A stretch of DNA of 50,029 bases from Candidatus Omnitrophota bacterium (GTDB lineage Bacteria > Omnitrophota > Gorgyraeia > Duberdicusellales > 4484-171). This document shows positions 9,301 through 17,557 of this stretch, piece by piece. Under the pieces are notes generated by a model. The model was not told the origin of the DNA and did not search any database. It was given only the letters and a program-made list of their open reading frames with translations. How positions within the stretch are numbered: position 1 is the first letter of the stretch; every line of letters starts with the position of its first letter. Position numbers and translations under genes: made by a program. The stretch covers positions 1 to 50,029 of the forward strand of contig QNCE01000002.1 in assembly GCA_003644405.1 (NCBI GenBank). Direction: 5' to 3'.

Positions 9301-10332
9301 GTAAGATGGGATCCTTACTCTTCTCCTATCCTTACCGAAGTCTCTGGGAAAGTAAAATACGAAGATATCATTGATGGAGTTACTATTCAAGAGGAGATGA
9401 ATTTAACTACAGGTAGAAAAGAAAGGGTAGTTATAGAATTTAAAGGTGATTATCATCCTCAGATAATCATCCTTTCAGAAAAAGATGAAGTTTTAGGTAT
9501 CTATCCTTTACCTACAGGAGCACATATAATGGTAGAGGAAAATCAAATTGTGGAGGCTGGAGATGTAATAGCTAAAACTCCTCGGTTAGTAGCTAAAACC
9601 AGAGATATTACTGGAGGTTTACCACGAGTAGCTGAGCTTTTTGAAGCACGCCGACCTAAAAATCCCGCTATTATAAGTGAAATAGAGGGGTTCGTAGAAT
9701 TTAAAGAAGAAAAGGGAGAAAAAAGAATAATTGTAAGAAGCCCTACAGGAATGAAAAGAGAATATACTATTCCTCAAGGAACCCATCCTATTGTCTACCG
9801 AGGAGATAAGGTAACTGCTGGTCAACAGCTTACCGAGGGACCTATCGTTTTACAGGATATTCTTAGAGTATGCGGAGACAAAGTTCTTCAAGAATACTTA
9901 GTTAACGAAATACAAGAAGTATACCGTTTACAAGGAATAAGAATTAACGACAAACACATAGAACTTATTATAAGAGAGATGCTTAAGAAAGTACGGATAC
10001 TAGACCCAGGAGATACTTCTTTTCTTCCTGGCGAAGCAGTAGATAAGTGGGATTTTCGCAAGGAGAATGAAAAGATAATTAAGAAGGGAGGAAAACCTGC
10101 TACTGCCTCACCACTCCTTTTAGGAATTACCAAAGCTTCTTTAAGCACAAAGAGCTTTATTTCTGCAGCTAGCTTTCAAGAGACTACTCGGGTGTTGGCA
10201 GAAGCAGCTGCTAGTGGTAAAGTAGATGAGTTAAAAGGGTTAAAAGAAAATGTTATCGTAGGGCATCTTATTCCTGCAGGAACAGGATTAAAGATCCATA
10301 GAGAAATAGAGGTGGAAAAATGCCAACAATAA
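6367..10332 (+). CDS. rpoC: DNA-directed RNA polymerase subunit beta prime
   Basis: Catalytic subunit of core RNA polymerase, 1321 residues. The N-terminal zinc site (CHCG...CDRCG, about 59-81) is present. The catalytic NADFDGDQM motif near residue 446 supplies the three Asp ligands for magnesium. The second zinc site (CESERGVCAKC, about 849-859) precedes the conserved IAAQSIGEPGTQLTMRTFH segment. The length lies within the usual range for a protein without the large E. coli-type trigger-loop insert. Its last 13 bases overlap rpsL in another frame, so the two genes are tightly coupled. Confidence 0.98.
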   Translation: MIEESAFFDRISIKLASPQIIRSWSSGEVKKAETLNYRTLKPEKDGLFCEKIFGPVKDWECHCGKLKGIKFKGLRCDRCGVEVLHSSVRRQRMGHIELASPCVHIWFFKVIPSRIGALLDLSVKELEKVIYYEEHIVIDPQDTPLKKKQLLNEDEYQRALKEYKGNFKADIGAQAIRELLKEINLDKLSREIRKEVQNNRTNKRLLRRLKIIEDFKRSGNRPEWMTLEVLPVIPPDLRPLVPLEGGRFASSDLNDLYRRVINRNNRLKKLISLGAPEIIIRNEKRMLQEAVDVLIENGRHGRPVMGHQNRPLKSLSDMLKGKQGRFRQNLLGKRVDYSGRSVIVVGPELKLHECGIPKQMALELFEPYIIRKLREKGFVHTIKGARRMVERARVEVWDILEEVIRGHPVLLNRAPTLHRLSIQAFFPKLIEGKAIKLHPLVCAPFNADFDGDQMAVHVPLSLEAQSEARIIMLSVNNIFSPADGRPIITPSQDMILGCRYLTLEKSGEKGEGLVFSSFDEAITAYQDEEVALHAKVKVRIQENEENKIIDTTVGRIIFNQILPKGFGFVNEVLDKKKVANIVSECYKRFGHHATIVLLDALKDIGFEYATLGGISIGMDDLQIPPQKQDCVQEANEELAKVEEQYRKGIITERERHNKIIDIWTKTTDKVSDLVFKNLDDFNPIYMMADSGARGSKLQIRQLAGMRGLMAKPSGEIIENPIISNFREGLTVLEYFISTHGARKGLADTALKTADAGYLTRRLVDVAQEVIVVEEDCKTVNGITVSEIVEGDEVVVPLKERIIGRVALDNIVDIVTDEIIVKAGEEITEEKAEKIERLGLEKIRIRSVLTCESERGVCAKCYGRNLATGKMVEIGEAVGVIAAQSIGEPGTQLTMRTFHIGGTASRVAERSFIRSKEEGYVKYHNLKVAPKGKMFVVLNRNGMVSINNEKGIELQRNPIPQGAFIYVKEGDWIEKNKIFVRWDPYSSPILTEVSGKVKYEDIIDGVTIQEEMNLTTGRKERVVIEFKGDYHPQIIILSEKDEVLGIYPLPTGAHIMVEENQIVEAGDVIAKTPRLVAKTRDITGGLPRVAELFEARRPKNPAIISEIEGFVEFKEEKGEKRIIVRSPTGMKREYTIPQGTHPIVYRGDKVTAGQQLTEGPIVLQDILRVCGDKVLQEYLVNEIQEVYRLQGIRINDKHIELIIREMLKKVRILDPGDTSFLPGEAVDKWDFRKENEKIIKKGGKPATASPLLLGITKASLSTKSFISAASFQETTRVLAEAAASGKVDELKGLKENVIVGHLIPAGTGLKIHREIEVEKCQQ

Positions 10333-10697
10333 TACAACTTATAAGAAAACCAAGAAAAACAAAAAAAAGACGTTCTAAATCTCCTGCTTTAGGAAGTTGT
10401 CCTCAAAAAAGAGGAGTATGTATTCAGGTAAGAACAATGACTCCTAAAAAGCCTAACTCCGCTTTGAGAAAAGTAGCTAGGGTAAGGCTTACCAATGGAG
10501 AAGAAGTTACTGCTTATATTCCGGGAGAAGGTCATAACTTGCAAGAACATTCTATCGTTTTAGTAAGAGGAGGGAGAGTAAAAGACTTACCCGGAGTAAG
10601 GTATCATATTGTAAGGGGGACTTTAGATACCCAGGGTGTTCAAAATAGAAGGAAATCAAGATCTAAATATGGAACTAAACGACCTAAAGGTAGTTAG
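10320..10697 (+). CDS. rpsL: 30S ribosomal protein S12
   Basis: S12 sits at the decoding centre and monitors codon-anticodon pairing. The 125-residue protein carries the invariant TPKKPNSALRKVARV segment and the GGRVKDLPGVRYH segment. The lysines where streptomycin-resistance changes occur are both wild-type. The gene begins inside the end of rpoC, so it belongs to the same transcript, which joins the rif and str regions. A purine-rich stretch precedes rpsG 12 bases later. Confidence 0.98.
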   Translation: MPTIIQLIRKPRKTKKRRSKSPALGSCPQKRGVCIQVRTMTPKKPNSALRKVARVRLTNGEEVTAYIPGEGHNLQEHSIVLVRGGRVKDLPGVRYHIVRGTLDTQGVQNRRKSRSKYGTKRPKGS

Positions 10698-10709
10698 GAA
10701 AGGAAGAAG

Positions 10710-11177
10710 ATGAGAAGAAGAAGAGCTCCTAAAAGAGAACCTCAAGTTGATCCTAAGTATGATTCTCCAATTATTGGTAAGTTTATAAATATTATTATGC
10801 GGGAAGGGAAAAAAACTATTGCTCAAAAGATTGTTTACCAAGCTTTTGATAAGATTCAAGAAAAATTAAAAGAAGATCCTTTAAAAGTATTCTTTTCAGC
10901 TTTAGAAAATGCTCGTCCTCGATTAGAAGTAAGACCACGAAGAATTGGAGGAGCTACTTATCAGGTACCTGTAGAAGTACCTAAAGAGAGAGGAATCTTT
11001 ATCGCCTTAAGGTGGATGAGAGATTTTGCAAGGAGTAAAAAAGGTAAACCTATGAGTGTAAAACTAGCTGATGAAATAATCTCTGCTTATAAAAATGAAG
11101 GGGCAGTAATCAAAAAGAAAGAAGATACTCATAAGATGGCTGAGGCAAACAGAGCCTTTGCTCATTTTAGATGGTAA
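10710..11177 (+). CDS. rpsG: 30S ribosomal protein S7
   Basis: S7 nucleates assembly of the 30S head and lines the E site. The 155-residue protein starts MRRRRAPKRE and contains the conserved KVFFSALENARPRLEVRPRRIGG block and the ALRWM segment in the middle. The length equals the common bacterial form. It is followed by a 297-base gap, the largest within the supercluster, so S7 may end a transcription segment before fusA. Confidence 0.97.
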   Translation: MRRRRAPKREPQVDPKYDSPIIGKFINIIMREGKKTIAQKIVYQAFDKIQEKLKEDPLKVFFSALENARPRLEVRPRRIGGATYQVPVEVPKERGIFIALRWMRDFARSKKGKPMSVKLADEIISAYKNEGAVIKKKEDTHKMAEANRAFAHFRW

Positions 11178-11325
11178 ATAACTAGCTTCATTAAGGTAAT
11201 TTTGAACTCAAAATTTGCACCAGAGTTTTGAAAAGCTTTGTAACTATTCAAAATGTTGCAGTTGGACAGTAAAGCTTTATACCAAAAAGATACAAAGGCA
11301 AATCGCAGCCCATTTTTAATGAGCT

Positions 11326-11364
11326 GGACCTTCAACAGCCCTTTCAGAAGAAAGGGCTGGGTCC
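11326..11364. terminator. Strong hairpin in the rpsG-fusA spacer
   Basis: A perfect 10-bp stem (11336-11345 with 11350-11359) closes on a 4-base loop. A further 5-bp pairing outside it (11326-11330 with 11360-11364) leaves a 5-base bulge on the 5' side. A T-rich run (11375-11380) comes 10 bases after the stem. The spacing is too long for a textbook intrinsic terminator, so it may be an attenuator or part of the repeat element that follows. The stem is certain; the role is a guess. Confidence 0.4.
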
Positions 11365-11370
11365 TTTGGA

Positions 11371-11453
11371 CAAATTTTTTCCCGCCTGCTAAAAGCATAT
11401 GTAAGTATCGGCGGGCAGGCCTGCCTACCGTCAGGCAGGTAATGAAAAATTTG
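11371..11453. repeat. Nested palindromic (REP/MITE-like) element
   Basis: The 9-base ends (11371-11379 and 11445-11453) are perfect inverted repeats. Inside lie a 6-bp inverted pair (11381-11386 with 11410-11415), a GGCAGGCCTGCC palindrome, and a 7-bp stem of CCTGCCT with AGGCAGG around a 6-base loop. The GC-rich core contrasts with the AT-rich neighbours. Together with the hairpin at 11326 it fills most of the rpsG-fusA gap (11178-11474), in which I see no gene. It resembles mobile palindromic units common in candidate-phylum genomes. Confidence 0.5.
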
Positions 11454-11474
11454 GGTTAAAATTTGAGGTAACAA

Positions 11475-13562
11475 GTGAAAGCAATTAAGATAGATATGAA
11501 AGAAAAGGAAAAATTGGAATTTACAAGAAATGTAGGATTTATTGCCCATATTGATGCTGGCAAAACTACAACTACGGAAAGAATTCTTTTTTACAGTGGT
11601 AGAGTTTATAAATTAGGGGAAGTTGACGAAGGCACAGCTACTACTGATTGGATGCCTCAAGAGAAAGAGAGAGGGATTACTATTACTAGTGCAGCTACTT
11701 ACTGTAAATGGAGGGATTACCATATAAATATTATCGATACTCCCGGACATATTGATTTTACTGTAGAAGTAGAGCGCGCCTTAAAAGTATTGGATGGGGC
11801 AGTTGTTATCTTCTGCGGTGTGGGAGGAGTAGAACCCCAATCAGAAACGGTATGGCGTCAAGCAGACAAGTATAAAGTAGCTAGAATTGCTTTCGTAAAT
11901 AAGATGGATAGAGTAGGAGCAGATTTTTTTAAAGTGGTAGAAGAAATTCAAGAAAAATTAGGAGCAACTCCTGTGGCAGTTCAACTTCCTCTTTATGAAG
12001 AAGAGGAATTTAAAGGGATTATCGACTTAATAAAGATGAAAGCAATCTACTACAGCGATGAGTTAGGGATTAATCTCGTATACAAAGAGATACCTCAAGA
12101 AAGTATAGAACTAGCTACCAAATACCGGGATCAGCTAATGGAAAAGTTGGCAGAGTTAGATGATAATTTTATGCACAAGTTTATTGAAGGTAAAGAAATT
12201 TCTGAAGAGGAAATAATTCTTGCTATAAGAAACTACACTATTACTAATAAGATTACTCCTGTATTATGTGGTAGTGCTTTAAAGAATAAAGGAATTCAAC
12301 TACTTTTAGATGCTATATGTAATTGGCTCCCTTCTCCCAAAGACTTAAAGATAGTAAAAGGGTTTACTCCTGATGGTGAGGAATTCGAGGAGAGAGAAAT
12401 TTCTAGTGATGCTCCCTTTTGTGCACTATGCTTTAAAATATTTACTGATCCTTTTGTGGGTAAGTTATTTTATACACGTATTTATGCAGGAAAAGTAAGT
12501 GTAGGTGAGGAAGTTTTTAATGTTCCTAAAAAAGTTAAAGAGAAAATAAATAAAATAGTAAGAATGCATGCTAACAAGCAAGAAATTATCAAAAGTGCAA
12601 ATGCGGGAGACATCGTATGCTTAGTAGGATTAAAAGAAACTGTAACGGGAGATACTCTCACCGATCCTGAATATCCTATCTTGTTAGAGGAAATGCATTT
12701 TCCTGAACCTGTGGTATCCTTAGCTATTGAGCCTAAAACTAAGCAAGACCAAGAGAAATTGCTGACTGCCTTAAGAAAACTGGCCGATGAAGACCCTTCT
12801 TTTAGGTTTACCTATAATCGAGAGACTGGTCAGAACATAATCTCAGGAATGGGGCAACTCCATCTGGAAGTAGTGGTAGAAAGACTTTTGCGGGATTTTA
12901 ATGTAAAGGCAAAAATAGGCAGACCTTGCGTAGCTTATAAAGAGACGATATCTCGACACACAGAAGCGGTAGGAAAATTTATTCAACAAACCGGAGGAAG
13001 AGGTCAATACGGACACGTAGTAATAGTTATGGCTCCTAATCAAAAAGGAAGGGGAATTACTTTTGAAAGCAAACTTAAAGGAGGAGTAATTCCTAGAGAG
13101 TTTATACCATCTGTGAAAGAAGGTATCATGGAAGCAGCGGAGGCAGGAATTTTAGGAGGTTATCCAGTTACTGATATTAAGGTTACTTTGGTAGATGGTT
13201 CATATCATGAAGTAGATTCTAGTGAGTTAGCTTTTAAAATCGCTGCCGAAATTGCCTTTAAAGAAGGATTAAGAAAGGGGGGGCCTATCCTTTTAGAACC
13301 AATAATGGGGATAGAGGTGGTTACTCCTGAAGCTTATTTAAGCCAAGTAATCGCTGATTTAAACTCCCGTAGAGCTAGAATAACTTCTATCTCTGAAAGA
13401 AGAAATGTTAAGATAGTGAGAGCAGAAGTACCTTTGGGAGAAATTTTTGACTATGTAGATGTATTAAGAAACTTGACACAAGGAAGGGCTTCTTATACAA
13501 TAGAGCCTTTGTATTACGAGAAAGTTCCTGATCAAATAATGGCAAAAATTTTAGGAAAATAA
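11475..13562 (+). CDS. fusA: Elongation factor G
   Basis: The translocase GTPase moves tRNAs and mRNA after peptide bond formation. The 695-residue protein has G1 (AHIDAGKTTTTE, about 24-35), the switch II DTPGHIDF segment near residue 92, and the NKMD specificity motif. Domains II-V follow, including QTGGRGQYGHV in domain IV. The length is that of canonical EF-G. The start is a GTG, chosen because GAGGT lies 6 bases upstream; the next ATG in frame would discard this site. It follows the palindromic spacer and precedes tuf by 12 bases. Confidence 0.96.
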   Translation: MKAIKIDMKEKEKLEFTRNVGFIAHIDAGKTTTTERILFYSGRVYKLGEVDEGTATTDWMPQEKERGITITSAATYCKWRDYHINIIDTPGHIDFTVEVERALKVLDGAVVIFCGVGGVEPQSETVWRQADKYKVARIAFVNKMDRVGADFFKVVEEIQEKLGATPVAVQLPLYEEEEFKGIIDLIKMKAIYYSDELGINLVYKEIPQESIELATKYRDQLMEKLAELDDNFMHKFIEGKEISEEEIILAIRNYTITNKITPVLCGSALKNKGIQLLLDAICNWLPSPKDLKIVKGFTPDGEEFEEREISSDAPFCALCFKIFTDPFVGKLFYTRIYAGKVSVGEEVFNVPKKVKEKINKIVRMHANKQEIIKSANAGDIVCLVGLKETVTGDTLTDPEYPILLEEMHFPEPVVSLAIEPKTKQDQEKLLTALRKLADEDPSFRFTYNRETGQNIISGMGQLHLEVVVERLLRDFNVKAKIGRPCVAYKETISRHTEAVGKFIQQTGGRGQYGHVVIVMAPNQKGRGITFESKLKGGVIPREFIPSVKEGIMEAAEAGILGGYPVTDIKVTLVDGSYHEVDSSELAFKIAAEIAFKEGLRKGGPILLEPIMGIEVVTPEAYLSQVIADLNSRRARITSISERRNVKIVRAEVPLGEIFDYVDVLRNLTQGRASYTIEPLYYEKVPDQIMAKILGK

Positions 13563-13574
13563 AGGAGGTGGAGT

Positions 13575-14777
13575 ATGGGGAAGGAGAAGTTTGTAAGAAC
13601 TAAACCCCACGTAAACATTGGAACCATTGGTCACGTAGACCATGGAAAGACTACTTTGACTTCTGCAGTTACCAAGATTTTGGCTGCTCGAGGAAAAGCT
13701 CAAGCTTTAGCTTATGAGGATATTGATAAGGCCCCTGAAGAAAAGGAAAGAGGACTTACTATCAATATTGCTCATGTAGAGTATGAAACGGATAACCGAC
13801 ACTATGCACATATCGACTGTCCAGGACATGCTGACTACATCAAAAATATGATTACCGGTGCTGCTCAAATGGATGGAGCCATTTTAGTGGTAGCAGCTAC
13901 TGATGGTCCTATGCCTCAAACTCGAGAGCATATTCTTTTAGCTAGACAAGTTAACGTTCCTGCAATTGTAGTGTTTATCAACAAAATAGACCAGATGGAT
14001 GATAAGGAGCTTATCGAGCTGGTAGAGGTAGAGGTAAGAGACCTTCTCTCGAAGTATGAATTTCCTGGAGACAATGTACCAGTAGTAAAAGGTTCAGCAT
14101 TAAAAGCTATGGAATGCGGTTGTGGTAAAGATGATTGCCCAAATTGTAAACCTATCTTGGATTTAATGAAAGAAGTAGATAGCTATATACCTACACCAAA
14201 AAGAGATGTTGATAAACCCTTCCTGATGGCTGTAGAAGATGTATTTTCCATCTCCGGACGTGGTACAGTAGTTACAGGAAGAATTGAAAGAGGGAAAATA
14301 AAAGTAGGTGATGAAGTAGAATTAGTAGGATTATCCCCTGAAACAAGAAAGACAGTAGTTACTGGCGTAGAGATGTTTAGAAAAATTCTTGATGAAGGTG
14401 TGGCTGGAGACAACGTAGGTTTGCTTTTAAGAGGAGTAGAGAAAGAAGATGTTGAACGAGGAATGGTTGTAGCTGCTCCTGGATCAATTACACCTCACAC
14501 TAAGTTTAAAGCTCAGATATACGCTTTAAAGAAGGAAGAAGGAGGTCGGCATACTCCCTTCTTTTCCGGATATCGACCACAATTTTACTTCAGAACTACT
14601 GATGTTACTGGAACAATTAAACTTCCTCAAGGAGTAGAAATGGTTATGCCGGGGGATAATATAGAAATAGAGGTAGAATTAATTCAACCGGTGGCAATTG
14701 AGAAGGAATTAAGATTTGCTATTCGTGAAGGAGGAAGAACTGTAGGTGCGGGAGTGGTAACTCAAATTATAGAATAA
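13575..14777 (+). CDS. tuf: Elongation factor Tu
   Basis: EF-Tu delivers aminoacyl-tRNA to the ribosome. The 400-residue protein has GHVDHGKTTL (19-28), DCPGHADY (81-88) and the NKID motif (about 136-139). A distinctive segment follows GSALKAMEC: cysteines at 181, 183, 188 and 191 (CGCGKDDCPNC) replace the usual acidic loop before the helix leading to YIPTP, and they could form a small metal knuckle. A very strong Shine-Dalgarno (AGGAGGTGG) precedes the ATG. It is the only tuf in this window. Confidence 0.97.
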   Translation: MGKEKFVRTKPHVNIGTIGHVDHGKTTLTSAVTKILAARGKAQALAYEDIDKAPEEKERGLTINIAHVEYETDNRHYAHIDCPGHADYIKNMITGAAQMDGAILVVAATDGPMPQTREHILLARQVNVPAIVVFINKIDQMDDKELIELVEVEVRDLLSKYEFPGDNVPVVKGSALKAMECGCGKDDCPNCKPILDLMKEVDSYIPTPKRDVDKPFLMAVEDVFSISGRGTVVTGRIERGKIKVGDEVELVGLSPETRKTVVTGVEMFRKILDEGVAGDNVGLLLRGVEKEDVERGMVVAAPGSITPHTKFKAQIYALKKEEGGRHTPFFSGYRPQFYFRTTDVTGTIKLPQGVEMVMPGDNIEIEVELIQPVAIEKELRFAIREGGRTVGAGVVTQIIE

Positions 14778-14793
14778 TAAACAAACTGATTAA

Positions 14794-14839
14794 CCTTTTT
14801 AAGCACTTAAAAACGAAGTGAGTAGAAAAAGGGTATACT
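14794..14839 (+). promoter_or_regulatory. Possible hairpin and promoter-like box before rpsJ
   Basis: In the 66-base tuf-rpsJ spacer, 14794-14800 can pair with 14826-14832 (7 bp), with an inner 5-bp stem (14804-14808 with 14816-14820). A TATACT box (14834-14839) lies only 5 bases before the rpsJ ATG, and the Shine-Dalgarno is weak. This could be a tuf-S10 attenuation structure or a promoter giving a nearly leaderless message. Neither is more than a suggestion from the sequence. Confidence 0.3.
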
Positions 14840-14843
14840 TTTT

Positions 14844-15152
14844 ATGCTGAAATTAAGGATTAAACTAAAAGCTTTTGATCATCGAGTATTGGATCAATCT
14901 ACTCAAGAAATTGTTGAGGTAGCGTTACGTACAGGAGCGAAAGTAAGTGGGCCTATTCCATTACCGACTAAGAAGAAGATATATACAGTAAATAGATCGA
15001 CCAACATTGATAAGAAGTCAAGAGAGCAATTTATTTTAGCAATTCACAAAAGAATTATTGACTTAGATAATCCTACACCTAAAACTATAGATGCTTTACG
15101 GAAATTAAATCTTCCTAGTGGAGTAAATGTAGAAATTAAACAGGAACTTTAA
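14844..15152 (+). CDS. rpsJ: 30S ribosomal protein S10
   Basis: S10 is a 30S head protein and also the NusE antitermination factor that binds NusB/NusG. The 102 residues include the conserved RIKLKAFDHRVLDQS start, the GPIPLPTKKKIYTV block and the ATNI/LPSGVNVEIK end. The first gene of the S10 block, it is separated from tuf by 66 bases containing a possible hairpin. rplC begins 2 bases after its stop. Confidence 0.97.
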   Translation: MLKLRIKLKAFDHRVLDQSTQEIVEVALRTGAKVSGPIPLPTKKKIYTVNRSTNIDKKSREQFILAIHKRIIDLDNPTPKTIDALRKLNLPSGVNVEIKQEL

Positions 15153-15154
15153 GG

Positions 15155-15775
15155 ATGATTAAAGAAATTATAGGAAAAAAAATAGGAATGACTCAAATTT
15201 TTGATCAAAAAGGCGAATTGATAGGAGTTAGTGTAGTAGAGGTGCAACCAGTATGCCTTTTAGAAAAAGTTGATTATCTTACAAAGAAAAGGGTAAAGAT
15301 TGGTTGTTTTAAGGTAAACGAAAGGAAGGTTAAAAAACCACAGTTAGGCTATTTTAATAAATTAGGAGTTGGCTGTTATGAAATAATAAAGGAAGTACCT
15401 TACGAAACCAATCAAGAGTTACCTTTAAAAAAAGAGATAGGTGTAGAAATATTCCAAGAAGGAGAATTAGTAGATGTAACAGCAAATACTAAAGGGAGAG
15501 GGTTTCAAGGAGGAGTAAAAAGGCATAACTGGCGAGGTCAACCTCGTAGTCATGGTTCTATGACACATCGTAGGATTGGTTCTGCAGGAGCTTCTACTTA
15601 TCCAGGAAGAATTGTAAAAGGACACCGGATGCCTGGACATATGGGAAATAAAAAATGCACAATAAAGAATTTAGAAATAATTAAGGTGGATAAAGAAAAT
15701 AATCTACTTCTTATAAAAGGTTCCCTCCCTGGAGGGATCAATTCCATTGTCTCTATAAAAAAAGCAAAGAAATGA
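15155..15775 (+). CDS. rplC: 50S ribosomal protein L3
   Basis: L3 is an early assembly protein whose extended loop reaches the peptidyl transferase centre. The 206-residue protein begins with the IIGKKIGMTQIF signature. It contains the GRGFQGGVKRHNWRGQP loop and the GRMPGHMGNK-like segment (here GHRMPGHMGNKKCT). The length is typical. Its end overlaps the rplD start by ATGA, the normal rplC-rplD coupling. Confidence 0.97.
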   Translation: MIKEIIGKKIGMTQIFDQKGELIGVSVVEVQPVCLLEKVDYLTKKRVKIGCFKVNERKVKKPQLGYFNKLGVGCYEIIKEVPYETNQELPLKKEIGVEIFQEGELVDVTANTKGRGFQGGVKRHNWRGQPRSHGSMTHRRIGSAGASTYPGRIVKGHRMPGHMGNKKCTIKNLEIIKVDKENNLLLIKGSLPGGINSIVSIKKAKK

Positions 15776-16410
15776 AGGAAATTGAAGTATTAAATCAAGA
15801 AGGAGAAAAAATAGGAAATTTCACTTTAGATGAAAAAGTTTTTGATGGTAAAGTAAACATAACTCTTATTCATCAAGCAGTGGTAACTTACTTAGCTAAC
15901 AGAAGGAAAGGTATCGCTTCTACTAAAACTAAAAGTGAAGTAAGAGGTGGGGGAGCCAAACCCTGGCGACAAAAAGGGACAGGGCGTGCTAGGGTAGGTT
16001 CTATTCGTTCTCCTCTTTGGCGAGGAGGAGGAATAATTTTTGGCCCTAAACCCAGAGATTATAGTAAAAAACTTCCTAAAAAGATGAAGATTGGTGCTTT
16101 AAAGAGTGCGCTTAACGCCAAACTAAAAGATAAAGAGATAGTAGTTGTTGATGGGATTAATTTAGAAAACTATAAAACGAAATCGCTTCTTTCTATTTTA
16201 AAAAAACTAAAAATTAATTCTGAAAGAATAAAGCTAGTAGTTCCTACTATAGAGAAAAATTTGAAGTTAGCTTCTAGAAATTTAGAAAAAGTAGAGACAG
16301 AAACTGCTGATAATTTAAATGCCTATACAGCTTTAGACTGTAAAAAAATAATCTTTACTAAACAAGCTTTGGAAAAAATTCAAGAAAGGATAAAGAAATT
16401 TTTATCATGA
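15772..16410 (+). CDS. rplD: 50S ribosomal protein L4
   Basis: L4 lines the nascent-peptide tunnel and in some bacteria represses the S10 operon. The 212 residues contain the rRNA-binding loop TKTKSEVRGGGAKPWRQKG near residues 45-65, with the GTGRARVGSIRSPLWRGGG continuation. The C-terminal half is the globular alpha/beta domain. Start and stop overlap rplC and rplW respectively by ATGA. Confidence 0.97.
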   Translation: MKEIEVLNQEGEKIGNFTLDEKVFDGKVNITLIHQAVVTYLANRRKGIASTKTKSEVRGGGAKPWRQKGTGRARVGSIRSPLWRGGGIIFGPKPRDYSKKLPKKMKIGALKSALNAKLKDKEIVVVDGINLENYKTKSLLSILKKLKINSERIKLVVPTIEKNLKLASRNLEKVETETADNLNAYTALDCKKIIFTKQALEKIQERIKKFLS

Positions 16411-16688
16411 AAAGTATTTATACTATAATTAAATCGCCATTACTTACAGAGAAAGTCACTAAATTGGGAAAATTTAATAAGTATTCCTTTTGGATAGATA
16501 GAAACGCTAATAAAATAGAAATTAAAAATGCTGTAGAGAAAATTTACAATGTTAAGGTAGAGAAGGTAAATATTATGAATGTTAAAGGAAAAACAAAGAG
16601 AATAAGATGGAATCAAGAGGGAAAAACACCTACTTGGAAGAAGGCAATCGTTACCCTAAAGAGAGGTTATGAAATCAAAATCACTTAA
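16407..16688 (+). CDS. rplW: 50S ribosomal protein L23
   Basis: L23 sits at the tunnel exit and is the docking site for trigger factor and SRP. The 93-residue protein shows the IIKSPLLTEKVTKL start, the NKIEIKNAVEKIYNVKVEKVN helix-strand segment, and the lysine-rich extension ending in AIVTLKRGYEI. The length is standard. It is coupled to rplD by ATGA and separated from rplB by 14 bases. Confidence 0.96.
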   Translation: MKSIYTIIKSPLLTEKVTKLGKFNKYSFWIDRNANKIEIKNAVEKIYNVKVEKVNIMNVKGKTKRIRWNQEGKTPTWKKAIVTLKRGYEIKIT

Positions 16689-16702
16689 TACGGGAAGCAG
16701 AT

Positions 16703-17548
16703 ATGGGAATAAAGAAATTTAAACCAGTTACTCCTAGTTTACGGTTTAGGGTAATTTCTGATTTTTCAGAAATTACCAAAAAGAAACCAGAAAAAGCTTT
16801 AACGGTAGCCCTTAAGAAATCTGGAGGAAGAAATAATCATGGAAGAATTACTATAAGAAGAAGAGGAGGAGGGCATAAGCGAAAGTATAGAATTATTGAT
16901 TTTAAAAGAGATAAGTTTGATGTAGAAGGAGAAGTAATTGCTATTGAATATGATCCCAATAGAACTGCTCGTATAGCTTTAGTTGAGTATCCTGATAAGG
17001 AAAAACGATACATAATATGGCCAAACGAACTAAAGGTAGGAGATAAAATTATAAGTAGTTACGATTCCCAAGTTGACATTAAGCCAGGAAATGCAATGAA
17101 ACTAAAACATATTCCTTTAGGAACTATTATTCATAATATAGAGCTAGAACCAGATAAAGGAGCAAAATTAATAAGAAGCGCTGGCAGTTGGGCACAAGTA
17201 ATGGCTAAAGAAAAAGGATTTGTTCATATACGAATGCCTTCAGGAGAAATAAGGTTGATAAGTTTAGAGTGTCGAGCTACAGTTGGTCAGGTGGGTAATA
17301 TCGAACATAGATCCTTCATGCATGGTAAAGCAGGAAGAATTCGATGGTTAGGAAGGCGTCCTAAAGTAAGGGGAGTAGCAATGAACCCAGTAGATCATCC
17401 TCATGGAGGAGGAGAAGGAAAAGCTGGGCAAGGAAACCCTCATCCGGTTACTCCTTGGGGAAAACCTACTAAAGGAAGTAAAACTAGAAAACCAAATAAA
17501 ATAAGTGATAAATACATCATTAAGAGAAGAAGTAAAAAGAAAAAGTAG
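16703..17548 (+). CDS. rplB: 50S ribosomal protein L2
   Basis: L2 is required for subunit association and peptidyl transferase activity. The 281-residue protein carries GRNNHGRITIRRRGGGHKR near residues 42-60 and the functionally important NPVDHPHGGGEGK segment near 230, with the conserved histidine. The basic C-terminal tail ends in a run of lysines. It is followed by rpsS after 9 bases, with a GGGG-type Shine-Dalgarno between them. Confidence 0.98.
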   Translation: MGIKKFKPVTPSLRFRVISDFSEITKKKPEKALTVALKKSGGRNNHGRITIRRRGGGHKRKYRIIDFKRDKFDVEGEVIAIEYDPNRTARIALVEYPDKEKRYIIWPNELKVGDKIISSYDSQVDIKPGNAMKLKHIPLGTIIHNIELEPDKGAKLIRSAGSWAQVMAKEKGFVHIRMPSGEIRLISLECRATVGQVGNIEHRSFMHGKAGRIRWLGRRPKVRGVAMNPVDHPHGGGEGKAGQGNPHPVTPWGKPTKGSKTRKPNKISDKYIIKRRSKKKK

Positions 17549-17557
17549 AGGGGAACT

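Noticed and set aside
11253..11459. Plus-strand 68-codon frame and minus-strand frames in the rpsG-fusA spacer
   Set aside because: They read through the palindromic unit and show no recognisable protein pattern; palindromes give open frames on both strands by chance.
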